Source: Mesorhizobium sp. AR07
GTDB lineage: Bacteria; Pseudomonadota; Alphaproteobacteria; Rhizobiales; Rhizobiaceae
Direction: 5' to 3'
NCBI RefSeq assembly: GCF_024746815.1
Contig: NZ_CP080528.1
Span: forward strand, 62,001-126,000
Length of the DNA: 64,000 bases
This document shows positions 37,164-46,887 of this stretch, piece after piece. The translations under genes were made by a program, and so were the position numbers. Below the pieces are notes generated by a model. It was not told where the DNA came from, searched no databases, and saw nothing but the letters and a program-made list of their open reading frames with translations. Numbering within the stretch: the first letter of the stretch is position 1; the number at the start of each line of letters is the position of its first letter.

Positions 37164-39184
37164 AGCCCCACCACCATCGCCGGGCTGCGCTCCAGGCAGA
37201 TCGCCACCGGCTGGTCCGGCTTCACACCCAGTGCGATCAGATGATGCGCCAGCCGGTTGGTCCGCGCGTTGAGCTCGCCATAGCTCAGCCGCTCGTCCTC
37301 ATGGACCACCGCCCCCGCCTCCGGCGCCTGGCGCACCTGCGCCTCGAACAGCTCGTGGATGCACCGCTCCGAAGGATAGGCCGCCGCCGTCCGGTTCAGA
37401 TCCTCCAGCAGTTACGTCCGCTCGGCGGCCGGCACGATGTCGATGCGGCCGACCGGCTGCCCCGCATCGGCCATCACACCATGTAACAAAGTTTGCAAAT
37501 GCTGCGTCATGCGGTCGATCTGCTTCGGCGCTAGCCGACTGGCATCAAAATGCCAGCGAAAGCTCCCATCCAGAGCGCAAACCTCAAAGGTCAGCAAATC
37601 GCCACATAGGGCTGGCCCAGCTCTGTGGCTCGTCTTCAGATCGCCAGCGACGGAACAGCTGTCTGTCGTGATTGTGATGCCAATCGGCCAGGGCTGGTGC
37701 GACCGTAGCGCCTCCACACCTCGCAATGTCGGGCAGCGCGCGATAAGATCCCGGGCAAAGCTAGCGTGCGCCCTCAGCTGAGCGCATTCGGCCGCCACCG
37801 TTTTGCGCATTTCTTCAAAATCATGTGCACGGTCAATGGCAATTTCCATCGGCACGACAGAGGCGATCAACACCTCCACCGCTTTGGAGCCAGCTTGCGA
37901 TTCATCCGATGCAGGCGTCCATCCCAGTTGAAGCCCTGTTTCTCCCGTGATGCGGGCGAGATAGATCAGCCAAGCCGTTACCAAGTATTCCGTGCGATCA
38001 ATTGGCGACAGCTTAGCCAAAGCACTTGGAGTGTCCCCCGAACTCGACTGCCATCTGGGCGGCGTCTCAGCTACGGACGACGACACGAAGGGAAGCTGCA
38101 ATGTTTTAAACTGCTCTAGCCGCTGTCGCCAAAAATCCTCCCGAGGCGCCAGCAATTCATGGGTGGCAGTTATGCTCCGCACCTGTTCATCGCTCAAGAT
38201 CGGAAGGCGACTACCTTCATCCAGATTGGAGTGCCTAGCGAGGGCTCGCGCGTCCAGCACCTGCCCATCGGGGCCGCCAAAGCAAACATCGACATCCTGC
38301 GTACCTGTCGCCACACGCCAGTGGCTGGAGTGGATTTCAAGCAGGCAACCTGCCGGAACGCCCGATCGTCGGGGCAACACCTCCAGGCGTCTGACTGTGA
38401 CAGCCTCATCGCCTACGAGAGCCTTGGGCAGACACATTGGATTGGGATGATATGGCCCAAAGTCTAGGGCACGCGTCATCGCTGACAGGTCTTGCGCGGA
38501 TCGATCCCATCGCAGACAGCCTGCCGCATCTGGGCGTCGACGTCTGGGAAAATAGCTTCGGTTCACCAGCGCTTGCGGATAGCCAGTAAGCTTCCCGTTC
38601 TTGAGGCCAGTCAAAAGCTCGCGGAAACCCTCGACTGCAGCTTCATAGCATTTGAGGTTCAAGCTCAACGCCGTATCGGTGGGCGCAATCAGCACTTGGC
38701 GCTGAACCACGATGTCACCCGTATCAACACCATCATCGATACGATGCCACGTGATGGCATATTCGGTCTCTTGCGCCAGCAGCGCCCAGGACGTCGCGTG
38801 CGTTCCCGCATATCGTGGCAGTGGACCGTCGTGGTAGTTGAAAGCACCTTGACGCACCCGCCCGAACACATCCACCGGCAATATGAACGGATTGGCAACC
38901 GAGAAAATCCAATCCATCGGCTCGGATTTCAAAAGAGAGCAGAGCTCTTCAACACTCGCCATGCGGGGGATGTTGGCGCGAGCCGCCCACTCCGCGAATA
39001 TGGCGTCGCCACACAGGGCCGCACCAATTACGTGGCCCATCTCCGTTACCAGCTGAGCGCACCTAACTGCGAGCGTACCACTGCCAACAAAGACGCTAGA
39101 GGAGATTGATTGGGCTGCAGGTTGCCTATCCCGACCGCCCGATTCTGCGGCACCAATGCCTACCTGAGGAGACCCATGTACCAT
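37164..39184 (-). pseudogene. Formyltransferase-NRPS (LgrA-like start module), broken
   Basis: From ATG 39184: a formyltransferase domain, residues about 28-250, with NYHDGPLPRYAGTHATSWAL (HxGxLPxYxG-like motif) and WHRIDDGVDTGDI; its C-terminal subdomain at about 230-330 (NPMCLPKALVGDEAVTVRRL); then the C-terminal half of a condensation-like domain (LLAPREDFWRQRLEQ, VPMEIAIDRAHDFEE) without the HHxxxDG motif. After AAERT a TAA at 37411 replaces an expected sense codon; beyond it LLEDLNRTAA, LSYGELNARTNRLAHHL and VAICLERSPAMVVGL are the start of an adenylation domain, cut by the IS6 remnant. It would have started an N-formylated peptide. Confidence 0.85.
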
Positions 39185-39332
39185 CTTCACCCTTTCTAAC
39201 GGTCACTCGCGAGGCTGGGCCCTCCTGCCCAAGCCGCCGCGCCACGTATCGACCCAAACCGGTCACACTGGGTCGGACTTGCTCAGGAGCAATCATGGGA
39301 CGATTTCTCCTCACTCCACGCGTGTTTCTTAA
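39185..39332. other. Upstream region of the NRPS gene
   Basis: Spacer between the NRPS start and the IS66 copy. A promoter is expected here but none is clear. Confidence 0.3.
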
Positions 39333-39410
39333 GAAAGCGCGAATTTCTCTGCACCTTTTTCCATTGAGCGTGTTTTGGCATGAAGTGTCCACTTTGGAGG
39401 TGGACACCAA

Positions 39411-39878
39411 GTGATTGAGGACGATGAACAGAAACTGCTGGTGAGGCGGATTTTGCGCAACGGCCGCCGGCGGTACGACCCGGCGTCGAAAGAGCGGCTC
39501 GTTGCGGCCTGCCTTGAGCCTGGCGTGTCGGTATCGCGACTTGCGCTTGAACATGGGATCAATGCCAACCTTCTTCGGAAATGGATAAAGACGACCAAAG
39601 ACGCCGGTGCTTTGCCGCCACCTGCACCGTCTGCGTTCATTCCAGTTCAAGTCACCGCTGCGGACCACAGCCTGCCTATGCAGAGCAATTCGGTGGACAG
39701 GCCTGCTGCGCGTGGTGAAGAGCGGCTGTCGAAGTCGGAAAGCATGGGCTCATCGCCACTCCCAGCCAAGGTGAGCGCGTCTTTGCCGAACGGCGTGAAG
39801 CTGGTGCTGGAATGCGGTGATGTAGACGCGTTGACGGCGATCATTGGAGCTCTGGGCCATGTTCAGACTGGGCGCTGA
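39411..39878 (+). CDS. tnpA: IS66 TnpA
   Basis: A protein of 155 residues from GTG 39411 with GGAGG ten bases upstream. Its helix-turn-helix (VSVSRLALEHGINANLLRKW) binds DNA, and the tail ends GALGHVQTGR. It is complete and serves as the reference that shows how the other copy was split at TTKDAGA/LPPPAPS. Confidence 0.9.
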   Translation: MIEDDEQKLLVRRILRNGRRRYDPASKERLVAACLEPGVSVSRLALEHGINANLLRKWIKTTKDAGALPPPAPSAFIPVQVTAADHSLPMQSNSVDRPAARGEERLSKSESMGSSPLPAKVSASLPNGVKLVLECGDVDALTAIIGALGHVQTGR

Positions 39879-40038
39879 TCTCAACGTCTACCTGCACCGC
39901 GAGCCGATCGATTTTAGGGCCGGCATCAACAGCCTTGCGGTCCTGGTTCAGGAGGTGATGGAGCTTGACCCATTTGCGCCTGCGGTCTTTGCCTTTTGCA
40001 ATCGCCGTCGCCAGCGCGTTTCATAATGCTTCCCTCTG

Positions 40039-42129
40039 TTAGAGTCCGGGCAATCGGACAACCTTATCATATTGATAATCTTCATAAATCTGTGGCCGTC
40101 GCCCAACCACACCCTGCACCCCTATCAGAACAGCCTCTGAGGTTAGTGCTTCAATCGGAACCATCCACTGTGAGCCCGGCAAGATTTGCGTTGCGGGCAA
40201 GATGCCCTTCTTTACAAGGCTTTTCGCCGATCCGATGCAGATACCGAGCCTTTCGGCAGCTTTCATCAGGCTAATCACGGGACTGCCCGCTTTTGTGGGA
40301 TCATATTCTGGAATGCCCAACCGCTCGCGCATGTCACGAACACGCACCGCCGTCCAACCCTCACCATCACCGGTCTTGCAAAGCATCCGATTGAGGGACA
40401 CTGCGAGCTCCCGATCTGGCCAATGTCCGCCCAGCTTTCGTAGTGCCTCTACGGCGGGCGGGGCCATATCGCTCGGATATCGGCCAGTCTTGACACGCGC
40501 CACGCGTACCTCAGTATGGCGGCCACCGGTCCAATGGATCAGCAGCACAGCCTCGTGGGTCGTATCGTCGAGATCGCAGATGATCTCCTGGACCAGAATA
40601 TGGATGAGCCGCTGCTTTGTCCGCGTATCGGTTGACGGTGCATTCCAGGCTGTCGGTAAGTCATGGGCAAGCTGTAGAAGCCGGCCACGATCAATTGCTG
40701 GACGTGCTGCCGACAGCGCGGACAATTCTTCGATCTTGCGCTCAAGCACGCTCACACGTTCCAGTGCATCGTTCCAACGGGCTTCCAGTTCGCGTGCGAC
40801 ATGACGTTTGGCCGGATCGACCAGCTCGTATCTGCGTCCGGCCAGTGACGCCTCATAGCGTGCGCCTTCAAGGTCCCGCTCAATTGCCGCTATAACATCT
40901 CTTGCGGACCGCTCAACCTGATCCGAGGCGAAGATCGCCGCTTCGACAGCGCGATCCGAAACCGCTTCCAGAATCTGAGTGGCCACGGCACGATCGACCC
41001 TCACGCCGCCAATTCCGATGCAAAGCCCGAGACCCACACGAGCGTCGTCGCCGCGGCATTGATAGCGATGCGCGTTGCCCTTTGCGCTGCCGTAGAAGAC
41101 ACGCATCATTCGGCCACAGCGGCCGCATCGCATCAGTCCCGTCAACAGCGCACGACCGCCACGCGCCGATTTGCGATCACAATTCCTCTTCATGTGTGCG
41201 TTCTCGGTCAGAAGCTTCTGGTTCTCTTCATACTCCCGCCAGGTGATGTAACCTTGATGATTGTCGCGCAGCAATACACTCCATTCATCCCTGGGCTTGC
41301 GCAGCCCGTTGGCCTTGCGAGCGCGACCATCGATGATCAACGTTCGTTGTGCTCGCCTTCCGAAGGCATAGGCGCCCGCGTAGAGTGGATTGTGGAGGAT
41401 CTGCATGACGCTATGATAAGCTGGCGCCTTCCAGACGAGCTTGCGCACTTCCACGTTGCGCAAGACGACGGGCATCTTGATATCGGCCGACCGCAGCCAC
41501 AAAAAGACTTGTCGCCCACTTCCCAGTTCCCGGAATTTGTCAAAGACGAGCCTGATCGTCTCCGCCACATGTTCGTCCGGATCGATCTCGATCTTGCCCG
41601 CCTCACTCCAGCAGAAGCCCGGAGGCAACATGAACCGGAACTCCCCGCGTCCCGCCTTGGAATCGCGCGCGGCAATGCCGCGCTGACGGATCAAACTCAG
41701 TTCGTACTCCGCCATCGTGCCTTTCAGCCCAAGCAGCAGACGATCATTGACAAGCCTTGGATCAAAGGCGCCATCTGGATCGATGACCAGCGTACCAGTG
41801 AGCGCGCACAGATCGATCAGATGATGCCAGTCCCGCCCATTGCGCGCCAGACGCGATGCCTCGATGCAATAGACCGCTCCTACGTTACCTGAGCAGACCA
41901 GCGCGACAAGCCGCTCAAACCCAGGTCGCTCCACGCTGCCTGAGCCTGAGCGTCCAAGGTCATCATCGATCACAGTTACCGATGCAAACCCGGTCGTTGC
42001 GGCGGCACCAGCCAGATCATATTGCCGGCGCTGGCTTTCGAGATTGCCCATCACTTGCGCCATGGTTGACTGGCGGACATAGACAACCGCGGCGCGGCCC
42101 AGATGGTCAGACGTGATCTTCGTGTTCAT
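40039..42129 (-). CDS. Large serine recombinase
   Basis: A protein of 696 residues; ATG 42129 is preceded by GGGAGG. Resolvase domain (residues 1-150): VYVRQSTMAQVMGNLESQRR with the nucleophilic Ser, IDDDLGRSGSGSVERPGFER, EASRLARNGRDWHHL. The recombinase domain follows (LPPGFCWSEAGKIEIDPDEH, VMQILHNPLYAGAYAFGRR), then a zinc beta ribbon (CGRCGRMM ... YQCRGDDA) and a coiled coil (LEARWNDALERVSVLERKIE). The C-terminal 200 residues include a repeat helix-turn-helix-like region. Such enzymes carry out directional integration and excision. The protein is intact and likely moves the unit. Confidence 0.92.
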   Translation of the reverse strand: MNTKITSDHLGRAAVVYVRQSTMAQVMGNLESQRRQYDLAGAAATTGFASVTVIDDDLGRSGSGSVERPGFERLVALVCSGNVGAVYCIEASRLARNGRDWHHLIDLCALTGTLVIDPDGAFDPRLVNDRLLLGLKGTMAEYELSLIRQRGIAARDSKAGRGEFRFMLPPGFCWSEAGKIEIDPDEHVAETIRLVFDKFRELGSGRQVFLWLRSADIKMPVVLRNVEVRKLVWKAPAYHSVMQILHNPLYAGAYAFGRRAQRTLIIDGRARKANGLRKPRDEWSVLLRDNHQGYITWREYEENQKLLTENAHMKRNCDRKSARGGRALLTGLMRCGRCGRMMRVFYGSAKGNAHRYQCRGDDARVGLGLCIGIGGVRVDRAVATQILEAVSDRAVEAAIFASDQVERSARDVIAAIERDLEGARYEASLAGRRYELVDPAKRHVARELEARWNDALERVSVLERKIEELSALSAARPAIDRGRLLQLAHDLPTAWNAPSTDTRTKQRLIHILVQEIICDLDDTTHEAVLLIHWTGGRHTEVRVARVKTGRYPSDMAPPAVEALRKLGGHWPDRELAVSLNRMLCKTGDGEGWTAVRVRDMRERLGIPEYDPTKAGSPVISLMKAAERLGICIGSAKSLVKKGILPATQILPGSQWMVPIEALTSEAVLIGVQGVVGRRPQIYEDYQYDKVVRLPGL

Positions 42130-42295
42130 CTACGCCTCCCGTCTTCGCCGTTTTGCTCGCTTCCAAAGCCTCCAACAGAAGATCCGCCAGCGTCTCCACC
42201 AGTCCTTTGACGTTCTTGACCACCGGAACCTGACGATTTTGACGCTCCAACTCCAAAACGAGTTGGTCGCGATTTTGATGTCGCCTGTTTCGCAT
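42107..42295 (-). CDS. Small hypothetical protein of the recombinase unit
   Basis: A frame of 62 residues (RRHQNRDQLVLELERQNRQV, then GLVETLADLLLEALEASKTA) overlapping the recombinase start by 23 bases. Predicted helical and leucine-rich. Its placement between the other two genes supports it as real; function unknown. Confidence 0.5.
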   Translation of the reverse strand: MRNRRHQNRDQLVLELERQNRQVPVVKNVKGLVETLADLLLEALEASKTAKTGGVDEHEDHV

Positions 42296-42600
42296 CACCC
42301 TTCTCCTTCTTCCTCGAAGGACGAGAGCTTGCGCCTCCTGCCTGAGTCGCGCCGAACGACGCCAACGCGGCCCCCAATTCATTCAGGCCATCAATGCTTA
42401 TCTCGGGTGGTCCAAGCCTCATTCCGCTGCAATAACTCTCGTCGAACATCCAGTTCGGCAACTCACGGGAGAGGTGATCGGGACGCTCGTCCGTATAGAT
42501 GCACATCAGGGTCTTGCCGCGCCGATAACGCGAGACCTGCACCTTGCAGCCGAATAGTGGATGCCACGGATAGGCGATCGTCGCAAAACGAAAACCGTAT
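42126..42600 (-). CDS. DUF5372-like protein of the recombinase unit
   Basis: The frame reads FRFATIAYPWHPLFGCKVQV, YRRGKTLMCIYTDERPDHLS and ELPNWMFDESYCSGMRLGPP, a stretch resembling DUF5372 proteins that travel with large serine recombinases. No clear start codon lies inside the unit; the frame is open into the IS66 tnpB sequence upstream, so the 5' end may be truncated. The low-complexity C-terminus overlaps the small gene. Function unknown. Confidence 0.55.
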
Positions 42601-42878
42601 GTAGAATGTCGGTCGTTGGCGCGACCGGATGAAACTCTTGTTCTTCGACCGGTCCGGCTTCGTGCTGGTTCTGAAGCGGCTGACCGAAGACAGGTTCCGA
42701 TGGCCACGCCGGGAGACGGCGGTGGTTACGCTGACGACCCGAGCAGCTCCATTGGATTCTCGACGGCATCGACATCGATGCAATGGTGCGCCATCCGGTG
42801 CGGCAATATCAGGTTGCGGGCTGACGGCTCCCGAATTGTGCGGTTGACGCGTCGGTGCGGTTCAGATTCAAAACTACG

Positions 42879-44195
42879 ATGAATCGACCTGGCGAACCGA
42901 CTGTTGAGGAATTGATGGCGGCGCATTGCTGTGCTGCAGGCGGAGAACCGTCAGCTCGCAGAACGCGTGGTTAAGCTCGAGGAAGAGTTGGCGCTGGCGC
43001 GCTCACATCGTTTTGCGCCCAAGAGCGAAAAGCACGTTGATCGCCTCTTCAATGAAGCCGAACAGGTTGCCGATGAAGACGACGCGGGCAGCGAAGATGG
43101 CAATGTCATCGACCTGCCGGACACCGGCTTTCCGTCCACCGAAAAGCCGGAGGCAAAGAAGCGTGGCCGCAAGGCCCTCCCGGAACACCTGCCGCGCGAG
43201 CGCGTCGAGTATGACCTTCCCGAAGATCAGAAGGCCTGTCCTTGCTGTCGTCACCGGATGCACCACATGGGCGAGGCCATTACCGAGCAGCTTCATATCG
43301 AGGTGAAGGCGAAGGTCCTGCAGAATGTGCGCTTCAAGTATGCCTGCCGCCATTGCGACCGCACCGGCATCAATACGCCGGTCGTGATCGCGCCGATGCC
43401 CGCGCAGCCCTTGCCGGGCAGCATCGCCACGGCCTCGACACTGGCATTTGCTCTTGTTCACAAGTACGTCGACGGCACGCCGCTCTACCGCTTGAGCCAG
43501 GCATTCGAGCGAGCCGGCGTGCCCGTCAGCCGCGGCGCTCTGGGGCATTGGGTGATCGGATCGAGCGAGAAGCATCTCTCCCGCATCTATGACGCACTGA
43601 AGCTGCGGCTCAGGTCTCAAGCACTCATCCATGGCGACGAGACCACCGTCCAGGTCCTGAAGGAAAAGGACAGGGAGGCCACCAGCACATCATTTATGTG
43701 GGCATACCGGAGCGGCGAAGAGAGTAACGAGCCGATCGTGCTGCTCGATTATCAACCGGGTCGCGGCCAGATTTATCCGCAGGCCTTCCTCGGCGATTAC
43801 CGCGGCATACTGATGAGCGATGGCTATACCGCATGGCGCACGCTGGCAGGGGCCACCCATGTGGGATGCATGGCCCATTCCAGACGTCGCTTCGTCGATG
43901 CCCTCAAGGCAAGAAAGAAGGGGGGCGGTCCGCCGGAGCAGGCGCTCAAGTTCTTCGAGCAGCTCTACCGGGTTGAAGGCCAAGCGCGGAACGAAAAGCC
44001 GGACAAGGGCGAAACACAAGCCGATTGCATTCGCCGCTTTCGCCAGCAACACAGCGTTCCCATCCTCAATGCTCTCAAGATATGGCTCGACGACATCGCG
44101 CCGAAGGTCTTGCCCGATAGCAAGATCGGCGACGCCGTGTCCTACACTCTGAACCAGTGGGAGTACCTGACGCGATACACAGAAGACGGCAGGAT
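42879..44195 (+). pseudogene. IS66 TnpC, frameshifted early and truncated
   Basis: ATG 42879 (MNRPGEPTVEELMA) is followed by an extra G near 42917, so the main frame opens only at 42931 (QAENRQLAERVVKLEEELAL). Zinc-finger and catalytic segments are present up to QWEYLTRYTEDGRM; the Glu-bearing C-terminus is gone. It retains the 16 bases (near 43910) that are deleted in the other copy. Confidence 0.9.
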
Positions 44196-44363
44196 GGCAG
44201 TCGCACGGCGGCGAGGATCGCTGAACCGGCTTGGGCTCTTGCCGAATCCTAGCGGGTCCTTGAAGCGCGTGAAGAAGATGCGCCCGAATTGCGCGCCTGC
44301 ATCGACTTTAGCGGTATCCAGCGCGACAGCCGCGAACTCCGACGGAGGATCTAGCCCGGGCAC
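44196..44363 (-). pseudogene. RES-domain toxin, N-terminal fragment
   Basis: From GTG 44363: LDTAKVDAGAQFGRIFFTRF then KDPLGFGKSPSRFSDPRRR, the opening of the RES domain (Arg ... SRFSDP). The start overlaps the antitoxin stop region (TGAGTG). The rest, including the catalytic Glu and Ser, is lost where the IS66 copy ends. RES toxins degrade NAD+, so this piece cannot act. Confidence 0.8.
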
Positions 44364-45101
44364 TCAGGCGAAGCTGCCGTCGGCAATGCTGTCGGCAACT
44401 GCTAGCGCCTCATCCGCTTTGCCACGCCGCAAAGCCTCGCGACCGGTCAGGCCGTCGAGCTCTGGATGGGACTGGACGAGAAATCGATAAACGGACCAAG
44501 GGCCGCCGCCTAGCCGCTCGAAGAGACGCGGAAGGGCCGCAAACGGCTTTCCGTCTTCCCCTACCTGCCAGGCCGGAAAGCGAAAGCCGCGCTTGGCGCC
44601 ATCGAGAGCCAGCACCTGGTGGTTTTGCCGTTTAGTGTTGACCGTCATTCGACTGGTGCCTAGCAGCACGGCGAACTTATCCGCGCTCAGCATGTCCTCT
44701 CGAGCAAGGATAGATGCTGCCTGCACTTTCCCGCGGCCACGTGCCTCCTCGAGCGCTTCCGCCAAATCGTCGGCGGTATCTGCCATCGGCTCTTCCATCG
44801 GAATGACGGTAGTGTCGCCCGTTGGGTCAACCTTAACTCGGAAACTCACCGCTCGACCCGCCGCCTGGCTTTCGGCCATCGCCTTGCCATAACCGGCGAG
44901 TAGTGCTTTCACTTTGCTTGGCCTTGCCGAAATTACCTCGACAATGTTGCGCGGCGCGCGGAAAGTGACTCCGGCGACGCCCTTGGGCAACGCCACTCCT
45001 TCCGCCTTCGTCATGAATGCGGTTGTGAGCATCGCCTGTGAAGAATTTCGGTGCGACCGCTTGGAGTCGCGCCTGCTTGGTTGGGTCTTGATGTTGGCCA
45101 T
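44364..45101 (-). CDS. RES-associated antitoxin (Xre/MbcA/ParS type)
   Basis: A protein of 245 residues, ATG 45101 with GAGGTGCGAA upstream. A putative helix-turn-helix is in LSADKFAVLLGTSRMTVNTK, and the C-terminal MbcA/ParS-like toxin-binding region is WSVYRFLVQSHPELDGLTGR followed by EALRRGKADEALAVADSI. It should neutralise the RES toxin encoded immediately downstream and repress the operon. It is intact although its toxin is truncated, making it an orphan antitoxin. Confidence 0.78.
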   Translation of the reverse strand: MANIKTQPSRRDSKRSHRNSSQAMLTTAFMTKAEGVALPKGVAGVTFRAPRNIVEVISARPSKVKALLAGYGKAMAESQAAGRAVSFRVKVDPTGDTTVIPMEEPMADTADDLAEALEEARGRGKVQAASILAREDMLSADKFAVLLGTSRMTVNTKRQNHQVLALDGAKRGFRFPAWQVGEDGKPFAALPRLFERLGGGPWSVYRFLVQSHPELDGLTGREALRRGKADEALAVADSIADGSFA

Positions 45102-45129
45102 TTCGCACCTCTTGGCCCAAATATGGCTC

Positions 45130-45178
45130 TATTCGTCAAGCTCGTCAAGTTCGTAAAAGTCGTCCACTTCGTGCCCTG
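45130..45178. promoter_or_regulatory. Short direct repeats upstream of the antitoxin gene
   Basis: TTCGTCAAGC, TCGTCAAGTTCG, AGTCGTCCACTTCG: a TCGTCAA/C unit repeats about every 9-18 bases. Its location 30-75 bases before the antitoxin start suggests operator sites; alternatively it is the coding tail of a lost gene. Confidence 0.3.
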
Positions 45179-45226
45179 TCGAGCGGAAACATCCGGTTCG
45201 GCCCAGAGCCTTTGAGAGGCTCCCCC

Positions 45227-45893
45227 TCATTCGTCGCCAGAACGGTCGGGTATTGATGCTGAAAGAACTCGCAGGTTTTCTCTGAGCTGATAACGCATGG
45301 CTGCCGAGTCCAGGTTCCAAACGCGACCCAATTCCTCGACGGCCATCCAAGCGTCTACCGGTTGCAAAGGGCGGCTACGATCCATTGCGAAAGGGCCGTC
45401 TGTTTCGGTGAGCACGCGATCCCTCGGTAGTGCTTGAGCAATGGTACGGCCATTAGTGGTTCGAAGCATCGCTGGCCCGACGCTGAACCAACACCCCTGA
45501 CGAATGGCTCGCTGTAGCTCTTTGCTGCTTCCGCTAAACCAGTGGAGCACTGGGGTGCCAGACGACGGAATCCGTGCGAGTGCGTCGAGTACGTCTCCTG
45601 CAGCACGTCTGCTATGGATTGAGAGAATCTTCCCTCCCATCGTCGATGCCGTTCGCAGGATGAATTCGAACGCGCGCAGTTGGAGTTCCTGTGTGGGTTT
45701 GTACTGGGGCGAGCCGTCGAGCCCGATTTCACCGAAGTACCTTGTTTCGGTCGCCAAGGCTTCAAACAACGCGAGCTCGCCAATTCGATCACCTGCCAAC
45801 TCGGGATGCAGCCCGAGCGCAGTGCGAATTCGAGGCTTTCCCTTCGCCAACGCCTTAGTCTTACGCCATGCCTTTGGGGTAGCGTTTTAAGAA
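45227..45893 (-). pseudogene. QatD-like TatD nuclease, N-terminus lost
   Basis: The frame reads TPKAWRKTKALAKGKPRIRT and ALGLHPELAGDRIGELALFE, FGEIGLDGSP, ILSIHSRRAAGDVLDAL, VLHWFSGSSKELQRAI and VLTETDGPF, the metal-binding motifs of a TatD-type hydrolase. The first HxH motif at the extreme N-terminus is missing. It abuts the KAP ATPase out of frame. TatD proteins with this central region and a KAP gene nearby are the D and A components of QatABCD anti-phage systems. Confidence 0.75.
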
Positions 45894-46875
45894 CGTCCTC
45901 TACGGTGAACACCCCGTCCTTTTTCCAGGATTGGCGCAGTTTCTCAATGAGGTAGGAGCGCAACCGTTCTACGTCCTCGGCCGAGACGCTCCCTCGTCCA
46001 GCAAGTAATAGGAAAAGATACGCACGAACTTCCTGGACACCTACGCGAGGTACGCGAATAGGCATCTGGATGAGCTTATCAAGATAGTCCGCGATGTGGC
46101 GCTGCGTTGGATTGTTGAAGTGCTGCGACACCGCATGGCGGATCATGTCTTCGTCCGCCGCAACCACAAATGCTGTGTTGGGTAGGAAGAGGAAGAGACG
46201 CACTGCCTCCAAGGTATGTATGGCATTGGCCGGTAGACAACGGTCGAGGTTATCAATGAAGACAACCAACGTCCGGTTCAGGCCCTTGAGCACTTCGCCA
46301 AATTCGACCCTGAATGCATCGATTTCCTCCGGCGGACCTCGGTTTTCGGCCGGTTTGAGTAATCCCTGTGCCTTTTCGCCAACCGTGGAAATGGCATCTT
46401 TGGCGGCTTCGACATCCGTCTCGCCGGCCTTACCTGCGAAAGCACTCCCGGCGGCCTCAACACCCCTCGTGATGGCGCCGAAGGTCGGAACACCGAATGC
46501 GAGTGCGCCCCCTTCGATTGCAAGACCAAGCAGCCGCAGCTTGTTAACCCGCCCCAGCAAGCTGATTGCCTTATTCTTCAATGTGGGAGGCGATGCGTCG
46601 ATCAGCGCCGAAGAAATCACGCCCATCAACGCCGCGCGAGCGTCATCGAAATCCTGGTAGAGCCACGCGTCAAATTTGACGACAAGGTATTTGTCCTTGG
46701 TCTTTGCGAGCTCAGCTTCTACCAGCCGGAGGGTGGTGGACTTGCCGGTGCCCCATCCTCCGAAGATCCCCAGGGATAGGGGTCGAAGATGCGGATCTGA
46801 AATCAGTTCGGCAACAAGCTCCGCAACTTCAGAATAGTTCAAAAAATCCGAGTCTGTTTCCGCGTCGGCCCACAT
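45885..46875 (-). pseudogene. QatA-like KAP P-loop NTPase, C-terminus lost
   Basis: ATG 46875 with GAGG upstream (MWADAETDSDFLNYSEVAEL). Walker A is GIFGGWGTGKSTTLRLVEAE; the KAP insertion contains a hydrophobic segment (LLGLAIEGGALAFGVPTFGA); Walker B is LVVFIDNLDRCLPANAIHTL; the sensor region is AFVVAADEDMIRHAVSQHF. The protein follows the family to VFTVEDVLKTLP and then passes into QatD sequence in the wrong frame, so at least the C-terminal part is deleted. KAP ATPases are the A subunit of QatABCD. Confidence 0.78.
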
Positions 46876-46887
46876 GCCAAGCCTCAA

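Larger units (their letters stand above)
40020..42612 (-). mobile_element. Three-gene serine-recombinase unit inserted in tnpB
   Basis: Foreign DNA with a DUF5372-like frame, a small frame and a large serine recombinase, all on the reverse strand and overlapping. Borders were set by comparison with the intact tnpB at 31576; the flanks are CGCCGTCGC on the left and GCGACCGG on the right. No long inverted ends are visible. Confidence 0.75.
39859..42847 (+). pseudogene. IS66 TnpB split by the recombinase unit
   Basis: The first part (39859 to about 40015) reads MFRLGADLNVYLHREPIDFR to FAFCNRRR. The second (from about 42613) reads RDRMKLLFFDRSGFVLVLKR to ETAVVTLTT and then, after one inserted C near 42740, QLHWILDGIDIDAMVRHPVR in the next frame. 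Two independent lesions. Confidence 0.88.
39333..44195 (+). mobile_element. Second IS66 copy carrying a serine-recombinase unit, right end lost
   Basis: Left end GAAAGCGCGAATTTCTCTGC corresponds to the end of the other copy. tnpA is whole, tnpB is interrupted between about 40015 and 42612 by a foreign unit, and tnpC is cut at about 44195 next to the RES gene fragment. Confidence 0.88.

Noticed and set aside
36758..37336. A single 192-residue protein with an adenylation-domain start and a transposase end
   Set aside because: It is a chance in-frame join of the NRPS gene and an IS6 remnant, not a functional fusion.
45355..45884. C-terminal extension of the KAP ATPase
   Set aside because: It reads QatD sequence in the wrong frame.
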